Shown here piece after piece: positions 35,101-45,600 of a stretch of 64,000 nucleotides of DNA. The notes below the pieces were generated by a model. It was not told the DNA's origin. It saw only the letters and a list, made by a program, of their open reading frames with translations, and ran no database searches. The position numbers and the translations under genes were made by a program. This DNA comes from Perkinsus marinus ATCC 50983 (taxonomy: Eukaryota > Perkinsozoa > Perkinsida > Perkinsidae), in the NCBI RefSeq assembly GCF_000006405.1, contig NW_003216689.1:32110-96109 (forward strand), read 5' to 3'. Each line of letters opens with the position of its first letter. Position 1 is the stretch's first letter.

Positions 35101-35954
35101 GTCTCCCATACCCTTAATCGATAGTCATCCCCACCAGTGACGATAACACGGGAGTTACATGCAAAACGGACACAATACCTAAGAGGTAGTAGCCTACTCG
35201 TCCTGTACTACATCACACTGGAGTCTACACTGGAACTGCTTGATATTGAGTAGATTCATCTACATCGTCAACTACTCCTAGTGCTGGTGTACGATGACCG
35301 AATACAGACCATACACGCTGGAGCTTGCGACAATGGAGTAGAGATAAGGCCAGAGGGGAAGGACGGTGATGATGATCAACCTAGGAAGGGTATAATCAGC
35401 ATATGAAGCAGCATCATGTAGTATATCGAATAGGAAAGGGTTGATAGGTGGTATTCGTCGTCGTCCTACATTAGGATATGCTGCTCGTCTCGAGAACGAT
35501 CGATAGACAGATGTCGTCCATCTATGATCCTGCTCGATCCTGCTATCATCCGAACCCCTCTCGGGATGCAATATAGACCTACAGCTCCTCAAGAACCCTA
35601 TTTGACCGAGGCAACTACTACCTCCCATTGCATACATCTAATAGTCGATCTCCTGGAACTCCATGAAGGTCCAGATTCCTAATGGCTGAATAAGGTCTTG
35701 GCCTGAGAGTAGAGAGTGCTGCCCTCTATCCTATCAGTGTCTACCCGTATAAACCAGATGCTTCAGCTTCTGATCTCAGTACATCCCCAGCTGACCTGAG
35801 TACCTATTGGATTAGTACACTAGATGGGGACCTAGTGCCATACTACTACTACCCCTCGATCCTGGAGTGTCTCAAGCATCCTCGTGACCAAGAGCAACAT
35901 ATCCCTAGAGTTGGCATCCCATCCAAGAGTATCCCTTACCTCCAGTTTACTCAT
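29120..35954 (-). CDS. BRWD/PHIP-like chromatin reader: WD40, ePHD, crypto-Tudor/bromodomain, two CW fingers
   Basis: Large multi-exon gene; nuclear histone reader by family. ATG at 35954 (MSKLEVRDTLGW). WD40 exons: VRFACNSRVIVTGGDDYRLR and VWETKTGRLKSTLAGHTGE (35080-35190), then AVNYCDTIIASSATDKT (34900-35000) align with WD repeats 1-2 of PHIP/BRWD. More blades lie at 34300-34480 (FAVGCSDKCVRVFSV) and 34000-34210. An acidic/Arg-rich linker (32300-32600) precedes an ePHD: CCELCHSSGP, then CHVCGNSGASVICQ and YRCNACLP (31640-32130). YVPQVGDIVRYF (31500) matches the PHIP crypto-Tudor start. A divergent bromodomain follows (29890-30380; DNAYPMWTGLIEERLKQVV). Two CW fingers end the protein: NWIQCSRCNKWRR with FECSDLEGVTCG, and GWVQCDNCSKWR with FGCRANGRSC. 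The CW part could be a separate gene starting at 29795. Confidence 0.78.
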
Positions 35955-36245
35955 AATGACAAGTCATCTGCCTTACGGCCAAGATTGATAGACTAATGAT
36001 AACCAATCGAAGGATGACCTCTCTAGGTATACAGGTTCTTCGATAGTCCCCCCCCCTCATTAACATCATGTCGAACTTTATACACAAGGGCGAAGAGTGC
36101 AGAAATAGTGATGATGATGAGGAGGAGTTGGTGATAAAAACGGGCTGACACTCAGCTTTCACAAGCTCATACCACTACACCACTGTTACCTATAAGGCAC
36201 AAGAAGAACAACTACGGTCACCAGCCACAGAACCATCACAGATAA

Positions 36246-36690
36246 TTAAGAAGCATCGGTGTTACCAATCATCTGTAATCCCTTAGGGGTTTGCTTTGCG
36301 CACTGTTTAGTGACCTCATCATCCAGCATCTCGGTATGTAGCCAATTGAACCTAAATGGACCCTACACATGATGATGATGACAGCAGGTAATTACCGGTC
36401 ATTGATGACCTCCCTAGCATTGAGCTTCCTCAATTCCTTAGTCCAATACATGGCCGATCCAATACGGTATACGAAGGGGAGGGATAGGACAGCTAGGAAT
36501 GTGGTCCCCATCACAGCAGGAGAGCTCCAGAAGGTTGACTAGAAACCGAATATACCAACGTCATGGGGGGGGGCATTGAGAGTACCTCCCTGAATGCTGC
36601 CTTGAACCCTCCACTAGCTTTGAGGCCTTGTAGTACACCACCACTAGGCTGAGCAGCAGCACCCAGACGATTGAAGGCAACTCGGAACAT
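36246..36690 (-). CDS. Small single-pass membrane protein, probably mitochondrial
   Basis: Three exons. MFRVAFNRLGAAAQPSGG (ATG at 36690) looks like a mitochondrial presequence. Exon 2 carries one transmembrane helix (VMGTTFLAVLSLPFVYRIG) then MYWTKELRKLNAREVINDR. Exon 3 reads GPFRFNWLHTEMLDDEVTKQ and stops at 36246-36248. About 105 residues. This shape is typical of accessory subunits of respiratory complexes in myzozoans, but no specific subunit is recognised. It lies 292 bases upstream of the BRWD-like gene on the same strand. Confidence 0.65.
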
Positions 36691-37292
36691 GTACCAACCT
36701 CAACTGCAGGATACCAATACTAGCCGCTCTACAAGAGGGGACAGGGTAGGCCCTAGTGGTACTATATACGGGCTGGTTACTGTGATCCACAACCCTACTA
36801 GTTATCAATATTGGTTATCTATACCTATCGTAAGGCATTCTAAAGGATCATATCAAATAGTTGTCATCACCTTCCGAGTATGAGAGCACCCTAAGGGATA
36901 CACTAGATACCGATTAGATGAGCCTACTCAATACTACAGCTCTCAGGTAGGCGGCCAGCAGCACTAACCTATCACTACCTTGACACTAACCTATCGACTA
37001 CGCTGATATACGATACACTAGAGCTATACCATAGAGTTAGGTCCACTCGCGAAGTTAAGTTCCTCGAGTGAACTTAACGTTCCTTCGTTCCATATATAGG
37101 CCACTGAATATTCTCTACTGTTTCGTCTTGCCCTTAACTCGGCAATGGCCTGTTTCATGAGGATACTTCATTGAAGGCCCCTTGATTTGAGTATCACGTA
37201 AGAGGTATTCAACTCATCTCACAATGTGAAGTAGCAGTCCACAAAATGACCGAAAAGTCGCGCGCCACAAAACTCGTGGTAGAAGAGACAGT
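36691..37292. other. Interval with a perfect hairpin
   Basis: No gene. A perfect 9-bp inverted repeat GTTAAGTTC/GAACTTAAC with a 7-base loop CTCGAGT lies at 37054-37078. The plus frame at 36671-36883 looks fortuitous. Confidence 0.4.
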
Positions 37293-37459
37293 GGGCCTGT
37301 TTCACAGGAGCAAATTGCGCCTTAAACTTAAGTAACGCCTTAAGTATACCTCAAGTAATTAGGACATCCTATTTCACTACTTAAGTAAGCACGTTAAGGC
37401 GCCTTAAGTTTAGGAATACTTAAGGCGCCTTAAAATAAGTATCCTTGTGAAACAGGCCC
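37293..37459. mobile_element. Palindromic MITE-like element with AGT duplication (167 bp)
   Basis: Left end GGGCCTGTTTCACAGGA and right end TCCTTGTGAAACAGGCCC are inverted repeats of about 18 bp with one difference. They are flanked by AGT (37290-37292 and 37460-37462). The inside is almost a continuous palindrome built from CTTAAGGCGCCTTAA-like units. A 3-bp duplication and GGGCC-type ends suggest a PIF/Harbinger-like non-autonomous element. Confidence 0.78.
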
Positions 37460-37643
37460 AGTGGGAGGAGGGTCAGTAAACTTATTTTAAAACTCAAGAT
37501 CGACCCCAGGACTGATTTCGTCGAGCTTTACTGGACCTCCGTAAGACAGGCGAGGGCCGCACATGGAGGATCGAATGCACTTAACTTTTCAATAGTATTC
37601 AGGGAACTCATCTCATACTCAATACTAATTCTCGAGTGATCCT

Positions 37644-39372
37644 ATGAGTGAAGATTGGATCCCTGATTCTGAGCTACAGAGTTTGGTAACTGAATATCTG
37701 GTGGTATCAGTTTTTACTATTTTCTTATTACTTTGGACGTCCAGTCCGTCTCAACGTACTATGCAACCCAGACCGATCAATAACGGGCTGCTCACTCATA
37801 GCAAGATGCTCAATACACGGTAATCATCAGGTGCTACTTAACTTGACGATAATTCCATCAGATTTCAAGAGTCTAGTCTTATTATCTATAACAGTGGTTT
37901 TACATGTACTGTAGCACGAGGAAGGGATTGTTTGACCGGCAATGTAGTATTGGAGTCTTATGAAATTGGGACGTTATCTGTTAGGAAGTTGCAATTAAAT
38001 TGGTACAGAAGAAGAAGCTTGTTAGTGATGCTGAAATAGAGAGGGCACGGTACGATGGTACAATAGGTGTATAGCCTTCGACCATCATCAGGTGTGAGCT
38101 GAAGCATCATTCGAAGCTGCGTAATGTAAACATAGTACCTCTTATAGCTTGTGAGGAAACACAAGATGGATTTCTAACAGTCACTCCTTATGGTACGATA
38201 ACTCCTAGTAGCCACTAGAGAGATATGATGCTCAGCGTCGGATGGAGACCTTCATGAATTGACGCATTGTACCACTTTGACTGAAGAAGCGGCAAGGAAT
38301 TGCATTAGTCAAGTATGCACTAGACCCTCTAGCATCATCATCTGGTAGTATTATTATCAGATCGCCGCCGCGATAACTTATATGCATGATGAGGAAAGGC
38401 TTGTCCATGGTGATATTAAACCTGTAAGAGGTTATTGTCTGTGGGTATCAGGGGGAGTCTATCTTCAGCATAATATGTTATTACGAAAGATCAATGGGAA
38501 ATACATGATACAGCTATGTGATTTTGGCTTTACCGAGGACCTTAGACCGGCCACCAATGATGTCCTCTTTACTCAACTCAGAGGCAAGTGGATCCATATA
38601 TGAATACTGGAGAGGTACTTGGTTAGGTACATCAGGATACTTTGCCCCCGAGCAACTGTTGGGTCGAAGTTATGATGGGAAAGTTGACGTATTTGCCATG
38701 GGTGTGATTGCGTTCACCCTTATTGGGGTAAGGTGGCCATTAGGCTACTGTTACATGATAAACCTCCTCTCAGGGTTACGAGCCATTCTACCCTCCCGAT
38801 AATATGGTGGAAGCAGTAGAGTTCGAACCTCGATATTGGCGGGATATAAGCGACGAAGCCAAAGACTTTCTTACACGGTAAACCAAACGAGATGCTGTGA
38901 TCGAATTGCAATCAGTAACATCTATTACAGATGCCTGAGTATCGACCCTCAGCAACGAATGACTGCCAAGGAGGCTCTTAATCATCCATGGATCACGATG
39001 AACATTCCATCGGCACCGGTAAAGGGAGCTGCGGAGTTGTTATTCAAGCTTCCATACCTGCTGCAGGCACGAGGTGATTCTCTCGATGAGACAATGACTC
39101 CCCCGCCAGATAGCAGCATTGAATTCTGGAATGTCAAGGATATAATCAAGAAAGACTCCGAAGCGAGCATTGCTGAAACTATGGCAGGAGGCAGAGTATT
39201 GAAGAACGAAGGGTCAGCACAAACATGGACTGCTAATAGTCATGTCAGCCTTTCAGTTTCGTTCCGACCATCAATCACCGGACTGTTCTGCTCACCTGTG
39301 GTGACGGCGCTGCTGGACCACGAAATGGATCCTAGCCGCTATTTTAAGACAGCCTCTATCCTCTTTGCATAG
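37644..39372 (+). CDS. Ser/Thr protein kinase with HGD catalytic loop
   Basis: ATG at 37644 (MSEDWIPDSELQ). Exons follow the kinase subdomains: a Gly-loop-like segment, GFTCTVARGRDCLTGN; VAIKLVQKKKL with the ATP-anchoring Lys (38000); ELKHHSKLRNVNIVPLI; the hinge region, LTVTPYASDGDLHEL; the catalytic loop LVHGDIKPHNMLL, where the usual HRD is HGD; LCDFGF as DFG (38520); GTSGYFAPEQLLG as the APE segment (38625); GKVDVFAMGVIAFTL; and FLTR/CLSIDPQQRMTAKEAL with HPWI at the C-lobe end. A C-terminal tail of about 120 residues reaches TAG at 39370-39372. Probably a CAMK/PLK-like kinase. With Lys, DFG and catalytic Asp present, it should be active despite lacking the HRD Arg. Confidence 0.85.
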
Positions 39373-39915
39373 TTTTTGTATCAACTTCGGGCATGATCGT
39401 CGCTGCAAGTCCTATGCTGATAGTTTTATCCTCCTCACCCTACTAAACCGTCAATATTCTACCTACTGCTGTCGACTGACCGTCAGGTTCAGCAGGAGCT
39501 GTAATTCTGTGTATTCTAGCGATGACAAAATCGGACGATATTAAGACCCGGAGCCATGAATCCAACCTCAACGATTCCTGATACTTTTTATAAAGGGTAT
39601 GGAAGAATGAATGATCATATGACCTGATTGTTGCGTTTGATAAGAGGAGGTTATAATATAACGTGTCTCGTTATATCAACGTGTTCCGACTCTTCCGGGA
39701 CCGTTCCAGCAAGGTCAATGTGTATGGAAAATTCTTGTGTCAAATTGGATGAAAACTGAACTGAGTTTCTTTTGATCCGGAGGGGGTACTGATTGATGTG
39801 GATGGTTGTACTCAAGTGGGATGAGAAGGACGCCTGATACGCAATGATTGGCTCGACTGATACCACACCTTGTTATGTGAAATGAGACTACACTATAAAC
39901 TACCTTAGATATTTT
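39373..39915. other. Interval between kinase and tRNA-Cys
   Basis: Nothing convincing. A minus open frame at 39651-39866 has no recognisable motifs. Confidence 0.4.
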
Positions 39916-39987
39916 AGGGCGCGCCCGGATTTGAACCGAGGACCTGCTGATCTGCAGTCAGCCGCTCTACCACTGAGCTACACACCC
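39916..39987 (-). tRNA. tRNA-Cys (GCA)
   Basis: 72 bases on the minus strand. Acceptor stem GGGTGTG pairs with CGCGCCC (two G-U). D-arm AGCTCAGTGGTAGAGC, anticodon stem GCTGA/TCAGC with loop CTGCAGA giving GCA, T-arm CTCGG-TTCAAAT-CCGGG, discriminator T. No intron and no encoded CCA. All canonical features fit. Confidence 0.97.
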
Positions 39988-40555
39988 GTGAAAATAATGG
40001 TTCCTCTTGTCAAGTCCTTTTCATGAAGTTATCTCACATGACTAATCTGCTATCCCAGTTAATCTCTGCCAACCGTTGAAGATCGATAATGTAGTCAGGA
40101 GCAAGTGTGTAAACTTTTTGTCGAGCACTTTGTAGTGCTCACATCTATTGTCACTCGCCAGCGGTGATCTCCGACGTCAAAGACACATCAGTTGGCCAGG
40201 AAATTTTAGCTCGCACCGTATTCGTCAATCGGCACAGTAAGGATTAGCTCGGTGGAATATTGGATAACTACAGGTCTATCCAATGTGACCCCTATGCTTG
40301 TCGTGATCACGCCTGAGCAGAACATCTCCAATGACAACATGTGCGTTTGACGTTTGCCTCCGCTATGCGGTGTGGCATGCCCTGGGTTTCTCCCAACTGA
40401 TATACCCTTTATTATTTGCCAGCAGTAGGAGTGGAACATTTCTGCCGGTTCGTACAACAGAATATCAACTCACTACGTATGCCTTCTTGATGGACACGCT
40501 CCTGTTTTGTACGATACTTGGATTCTGATTAGTTTGCACCAGGAACTTCCTAACT
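39988..40555. other. Interval between tRNA-Cys and GDI
   Basis: Probably the GDI promoter. A minus open stretch (40206-40340, reading MLSLEMFCSGVITTSIGV to a stop) might be a short exon, but there is nothing to support it. Confidence 0.35.
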
Positions 40556-42701
40556 ATGGATGAACAATACGACGTCATCGTCTGTGGCACCGGTCTAAAG
40601 GAGTGTATCCTTTCTGGACTGTTCTCGGTAGCATTACTACGACCTAATATAGAGATGATAGTCTTCCTTCCCTTCAGTGCCATGGGAAGAAGGTCCTCCA
40701 TTTGGATCGTAATGGATACTATGGTGGTGATTGCGCCTCACTCAATCTCACCACTCTATGGGACAAGTTCAGGCCAGGTAATGGTAGTAGTTTGAGTCAA
40801 TCTACTTTGGAGGATAGAGGCAACGATTGGTGTAGGTGAGAAGCCACCAGCCGACTATGGCTCTAATAGGGATTGGAATGTCGATCTTATACCTAAATTT
40901 GTTATGGCTTCGGGTCAACTGGTTAAGATACTCCTCAAAACTAAGGTTACCAGGTATGGCTCGGACTTAGAGATCCTATTTGGACTTCATACCAATTAGA
41001 TATCTCGAATGGAAGTCTGTCGAGGGGACTTACGTCTACCAGTATCAACCTGCTGGTCTCTTTTCCAACGAGAAGTTCATCCACAAGGTAATCCTATGCT
41101 CGGTCATCACTCCTTACCTGTCCGGTCCTAGGTACCGGCGACAGAGATGGAAATTGTTAGGTCACCATTGATGGGTATTATGGAGAAGAAAAGATGTACT
41201 AGTTTTTTCATATTTATAGCGAGGTGGGATATGGATTGTTGATTAAAGCGTTACTGATGCTTACGGTCCATTTAGGTGGGTTGATGAGGATATATCCACT
41301 CATGATGGTATAGATGCTAACAGGCATACAATGATGCAAGTGAGACATACCCTTGACCGCACTTTGATCATCATATGGATCTCATGTAGTGTATCGTTCG
41401 CCTTTGACAGGTTTATGAGAAGTACGGTCTACAACCCGATACCATAGACTTCTTCGGTCATGCTGTGGCCCTCTATCCAGATGATAGTTATCTTTTTAAA
41501 CCATGTGGTCCTACCATTCAGAAGATGAAACTGTAGTATAACAGTATAGATATCTGTACAGGGCACGTTTCGATGGTAGATACCTCGACTCGATTACAAG
41601 ATATGGTCAGAGCCCCTTCATTTACCCGATATACGGCCTTGGTATCGATGTGAGTCAGTATCATTGTTGGTAGTATCCATGTTTAGGTGGTATACCTGAA
41701 GGCTTTAGTCGTCTAAGTGCAATACATGGCGGTACATATATGCTCAATAAGCCTGTCGGTAGGGTTTGGGACCAATCACTGCTTTGCAGCTATTATCGTC
41801 TTAGATGGGTTTGAGTTCGATGCAGATGGGAAGATATGTGGAGTTAAATCAGAAGGGGAGGTAGTAATGTATTCACTTCACTGGATCATTGGATATCTAC
41901 ATCATCATACTCATTGTATCAGGTTGCCCACGCTCCGTTGGTGATATGTGATCCCTCTTATGTTAAGGATATCCTCCCACAGAAGGTTAGGTGTACCGGT
42001 CGTACCATCAGGTGTATATGTGTAAGGTTTGCCGGGTAAGGGTTGGGTGAGAGGATGCTTATGGTACTTCAGATCCTCGGCCAAACAATACCTAGTACCA
42101 ATGATGCCACCTCTTGCCAGATTATTATCCCACAGAAGCAGTTGAATCGACGGTAGGTATCACTCCAGTCGCTAAGTGTCTCTATAGGGTTGGTTAGGTC
42201 TGATGTATACGTCATGATGGTCTCTTGGGCTCACAACATTGCATTCAAAGGGAAGTAATATACGCTACTTACTAACGTCAACCCTTGCTGGTCTGGGACC
42301 ATTCCTGAGATTAGACTTTATTGAAGGTACGTGGCCTTGGTGTCCACAACCGTTGAAACTAACGATCCTGAGAGGGAAATCATGCCGGCCCTGCAACTGC
42401 TTGGGAAGATCGAAAACAAATTTGTTACCATTTCTGAAAAGTGGGAGAGGAGTGGTATGCGATAGCGCTCGCGACTGGCTCATCTTTAGTTATGAGCCTA
42501 CTGACGATGGCAAGGTCGATCAGCTATTCGTATCGAAGTCATATGATGCTACCAGCCATTTTGAATCGGCCACTCAGGATGTAGTAGAATGTATGAATAT
42601 TGGTATCCAGTGTCAAGCAGGTCCTTGAGATGTGGAGCAGGATCATGGGTGAGCCGTTGGATCTCACATTGCAGCCTGAGGATACTGCTGATGAGGAGTA
42701 A
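40556..42701 (+). CDS. Rab GDP dissociation inhibitor
   Basis: Extracts prenylated GDP-bound Rab GTPases from membranes and recycles them. ATG at 40556 begins [20 protein letters not shown], the conserved GDI/REP start, and [16 protein letters not shown] (SCR1B) follows after an intron (about 40690-40745). Later exons give [35 protein letters not shown] (SCR2 region), [20 protein letters not shown] (around 41680-41740), [20 protein letters not shown] and [14 protein letters not shown]. The last exon ends [15 protein letters not shown] and DTADEE with TAA at 42699-42701. About a dozen introns of roughly 40-60 bases. The absence of the REP-specific insert and the compact length favour GDI over REP. 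Confidence 0.93.
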
Positions 42702-42779
42702 CCTTATGATCCACTGCTATTGTCAAGAGAGTGTTTCCATATAAGCCAGGGGGTTATGTTACTCTGAGTTGATAATTAT

Positions 42780-42950
42780 ATGATAGTGATTAGCCGTGTG
42801 TCAATGACAGAGAGCACTGGCCGGGTGTGCAGCAGCTGTGGTCAACGGTTAAGTCGCGAACATTACTCTAACAAGCAATGGCAGTCTAAGGCTAAGTCCA
42901 GGAAATGCCTAGGATGTAACCCTCGTGTTGATCGACTCCAACGATCCTAG
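42780..42950 (+). CDS. Tiny Stc1-like zinc-binding protein
   Basis: A 48-codon frame from ATG 42804 (56 from the in-frame ATG at 42780) to TAG 42948-42950. It reads CSSCGQRLSREHYSNKQW then a basic stretch and RKCLGCNP: two CxxC pairs separated by about 24 residues with the phenylalanine/tyrosine-Ser-xx-Gln-Trp core seen in Stc1-type treble-clef fingers. It sits only 79 bases after the GDI stop and may be a small independent gene. Function not predicted beyond zinc binding. Confidence 0.5.
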   Translation: MIVISRVSMTESTGRVCSSCGQRLSREHYSNKQWQSKAKSRKCLGCNPRVDRLQRS

Positions 42951-43014
42951 TAGATATCTGTACTGACTAATCTTCAGTCATGAGGTGTATAGTATCCTGG
43001 TAGTATGAATAGAG

Positions 43015-44472
43015 TTGTCAGGTACAGCAACACCTAACGGAGAGAAGATCATACTCCTCCGGCGAAGTCAGGTTGAGGTGTTGGACACCGAGGCTTATGG
43101 GCGGGTATTGCGGACGACTACTCATGTTTCAATGGGGGATTTGATATGGAGTGAAAAACCAATAGTCCACTCAGCTGAGAAGAGAGACCTTACACGGCGT
43201 GAAGAAGTGTTCGCTTCAATACTTGGATCGAGGTTCGGCCTCAGTGTCCTCGAGGATTTCCTATTTCTCAAGGCTTATGTTGCTCTGTCTCTGGTCGAAC
43301 GTAAGAGAGTATTAGATTGTTATCACCCGAGCAAAGCTGAAGTATCAGAGTCACCACTTTTGTCGGCATTGATACGGATATGTGATCCAATCATGGAGGA
43401 GCTACATCGTGGCAAGGATGGAGCCCTTCGGAGTTGGATTGGATTACCATTGGATGATGGTGCTGAGGAGCTGAAGAAGGTCGTGTTGGTTAAGGCTACG
43501 AATGCTCATGCTTTTTATATCGAATCTGACGTTACTGCATGTGCTCTCTATGAACTTGGCAGTAAGATGCGACATTCATGTGCTCCTAACGTGGTTTACT
43601 CCAGTCAACGGGGTGCTTCCCATGATGGCAGTTTTGTGGCCCTCACGGACTTACCGGCCAATACGGAGCTACGGTTTTCTTATATCGATACTGTTGCTCC
43701 GGCTTGTATGAGGCGACAACTACTACTCAACAACTACGTCTTCTATTGTGACTGTCCTCTGTGTACTGGCGTTGACTACTATCGTGGATTACCCTGTCCG
43801 AGTTGCTCCCCTAGGAAGGGTGATTGGGTTGAAGATGCTGAGGTTAGACTCATAGATCCCGCCGATTTGGATCTCTCCAGAGTCCTATATAAGGGAGCTA
43901 TCTATCGAGTCGAACGGGATGAATATCAGTGGTTGTGCAGTTCTTGTGGAGCTCAGATTACTCAGGAACAATGTGGTGTACCAGAGGATCTCGAGGATTC
44001 TCTAATGGATATTGCTCGTAATGCTGATGAGCTCGATGAGTTCGAACTGTCGCAGCATTTACGGTCAATGCCTCGTATCCTGGGGGTCCATCATGCTGCT
44101 GTGTGGATGATCCGAAAGGCTCATATATCCAAACTCGTTGATATGGATGCCTCTTCGGAAATGATCAAGAATGAGACTGCTGATGTATTAGCAGTTGTCG
44201 ATCATGCTGCCGAGCTGTTCAAGAAGGAGATCGGCCCGGGCTACTACGTCGAGTCCGGAGCGGGGTTCATGGAATCTCTTCTGACGAAAGTAGCAGCATC
44301 ACTGGCTCGGGGACGACAATGGCGTTTGGCAGAAGAGTACTTTGAGAAATCGAAAAGGTCGATGCTGACTCTGATGGAGGCTACCGATGCACCAATCGTT
44401 GCTGTTGATGAAGCTTTAGTGGCCTGTCGACTTCGGGATACCTCGAAGTTGCCTAAAGTATTTCGTGGATGA
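43015..44472 (+). CDS. SET-domain (SMYD-like) protein, single long exon
   Basis: Uninterrupted frame of about 485 codons, unusual here because it has no intron. N-terminal SET strands: YGRVLRTTTHVSMGDLIWSE. The core SET motif RHSCAPNVVYSSQRG (43575-43610) corresponds to the NHSCxPN AdoMet-binding motif, and ELRFSYID to the catalytic Tyr motif. A post-SET cysteine cluster follows, FYCDCPLCTG and CPSCSPRKGD, with another CSSC pair. The C-terminal third is helical, as in SMYD proteins. No ATG opens the frame: TTG at 43015 follows a stop, so either a short upstream exon supplies the start or translation begins at the internal Met of VSMGDL. Likely a protein-lysine methyltransferase. Confidence 0.8.
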   Translation: MSGTATPNGEKIILLRRSQVEVLDTEAYGRVLRTTTHVSMGDLIWSEKPIVHSAEKRDLTRREEVFASILGSRFGLSVLEDFLFLKAYVALSLVERKRVLDCYHPSKAEVSESPLLSALIRICDPIMEELHRGKDGALRSWIGLPLDDGAEELKKVVLVKATNAHAFYIESDVTACALYELGSKMRHSCAPNVVYSSQRGASHDGSFVALTDLPANTELRFSYIDTVAPACMRRQLLLNNYVFYCDCPLCTGVDYYRGLPCPSCSPRKGDWVEDAEVRLIDPADLDLSRVLYKGAIYRVERDEYQWLCSSCGAQITQEQCGVPEDLEDSLMDIARNADELDEFELSQHLRSMPRILGVHHAAVWMIRKAHISKLVDMDASSEMIKNETADVLAVVDHAAELFKKEIGPGYYVESGAGFMESLLTKVAASLARGRQWRLAEEYFEKSKRSMLTLMEATDAPIVAVDEALVACRLRDTSKLPKVFRG

Positions 44473-44832
44473 ACAATGAGTTTTGAGTTACGAGTACCGC
44501 TCTTTCGTCACCACTATCTGGGAGAGGCTAATCAACGCAGAATGTTGTTATCAAGATGAAGATATTATAGTGGATCCGATGGGGAATGTTATTTGTGAGC
44601 GGCAGTGTAGATCGAGATTATCCGTCTCAAACTCCATCCCTAATTTGGATTAGCATCTCAAGTACAGGTTGTATTGTATTCGATTGTGCCGTCCGATTCC
44701 ATTCCCTTCGCTGATGTCGCTTGAGTGGGTACGACAGCAGTTAATTAATACAAGGCGTAATCTATCCAACCATCCCTCACTCAAACACAACGAGGGCACT
44801 GTGATGAGGTAAATCGAGATCACTAGTCACAC
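44473..44832. other. Interval after SET gene
   Basis: No gene or repeat seen. Confidence 0.4.
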
Positions 44833-45354
44833 ATGGGTATAATAGACATGCCTCATTGGCTGAGCCAATTTGGCTCTATGACGGAACGGACGCCGTGGTT
44901 AGGCTATTCCTCGGACGAGACTGGCGCTGCTCCAGTCGGGCTTCTTCCAACACTTTCGTCTTCAACTGAAATCCATGAATATGTTTACGATTTCCTTGGA
45001 TGCATTTTCAGACAATCAGCATATTCGAATATTCAACGCAGGCTGACATGTCCTGTAGATGGGACTCACAATTCGAGTTGCCTCCCTCCCAAGAGCATGG
45101 TCCGACTCTATCCATCTGATATGCCAGTTTTCATCGTCCACATCTATCGTATCCTGAGGCTCCTGAGGTCGAGCAGGTATCCAGGTGAGTGCCGGCTCAC
45201 ATTCAATCCTACGATAAGGTTTCCCCGCCGTGGTGATGAACGCGTTGACAGGACTGGTGAGGAAGTCCTGGGATTGGCCTCTGCCATGGATGAACCCAAC
45301 AGGATGAGACCAGGCACCGATATGTTGTCCATGGTAGGAGGTGATGCTCTATGA
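44833..45354 (+). CDS. Hypothetical protein
   Basis: Open frame of 173 codons from ATG 44833 (MGIIDMPHWLSQFG), including EIHEYVYDFLGCIFRQSAYS and PVFIVHIYRILRLLRSSR. A good donor (CAG/GTGAGTG) at about 45184 means the last third may be intron read-through. A minus-strand frame overlaps its 3' half. No family recognised. Confidence 0.4.
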   Translation: MGIIDMPHWLSQFGSMTERTPWLGYSSDETGAAPVGLLPTLSSSTEIHEYVYDFLGCIFRQSAYSNIQRRLTCPVDGTHNSSCLPPKSMVRLYPSDMPVFIVHIYRILRLLRSSRYPGECRLTFNPTIRFPRRGDERVDRTGEEVLGLASAMDEPNRMRPGTDMLSMVGGDAL

Positions 45355-45600
45355 CGGCTGCTACATCTTGCATACATTGATCCACTTACGGTGCGCAAAT
45401 GACCACATGATGTGTCCGGGACCACACAACGTCAGCGATGATACCCGGTACGACCACCTGATAGGAGAATTACGCGCCTCACTCTAGTCAGATCTAATTG
45501 ACCTGTAGATAACCTTTGTCGATGGGCCTTCCATGATGACCTATATCCCATAGGTGTAGTTGACCATTGGAACTCCCACATACCACCAACCTATCACACT

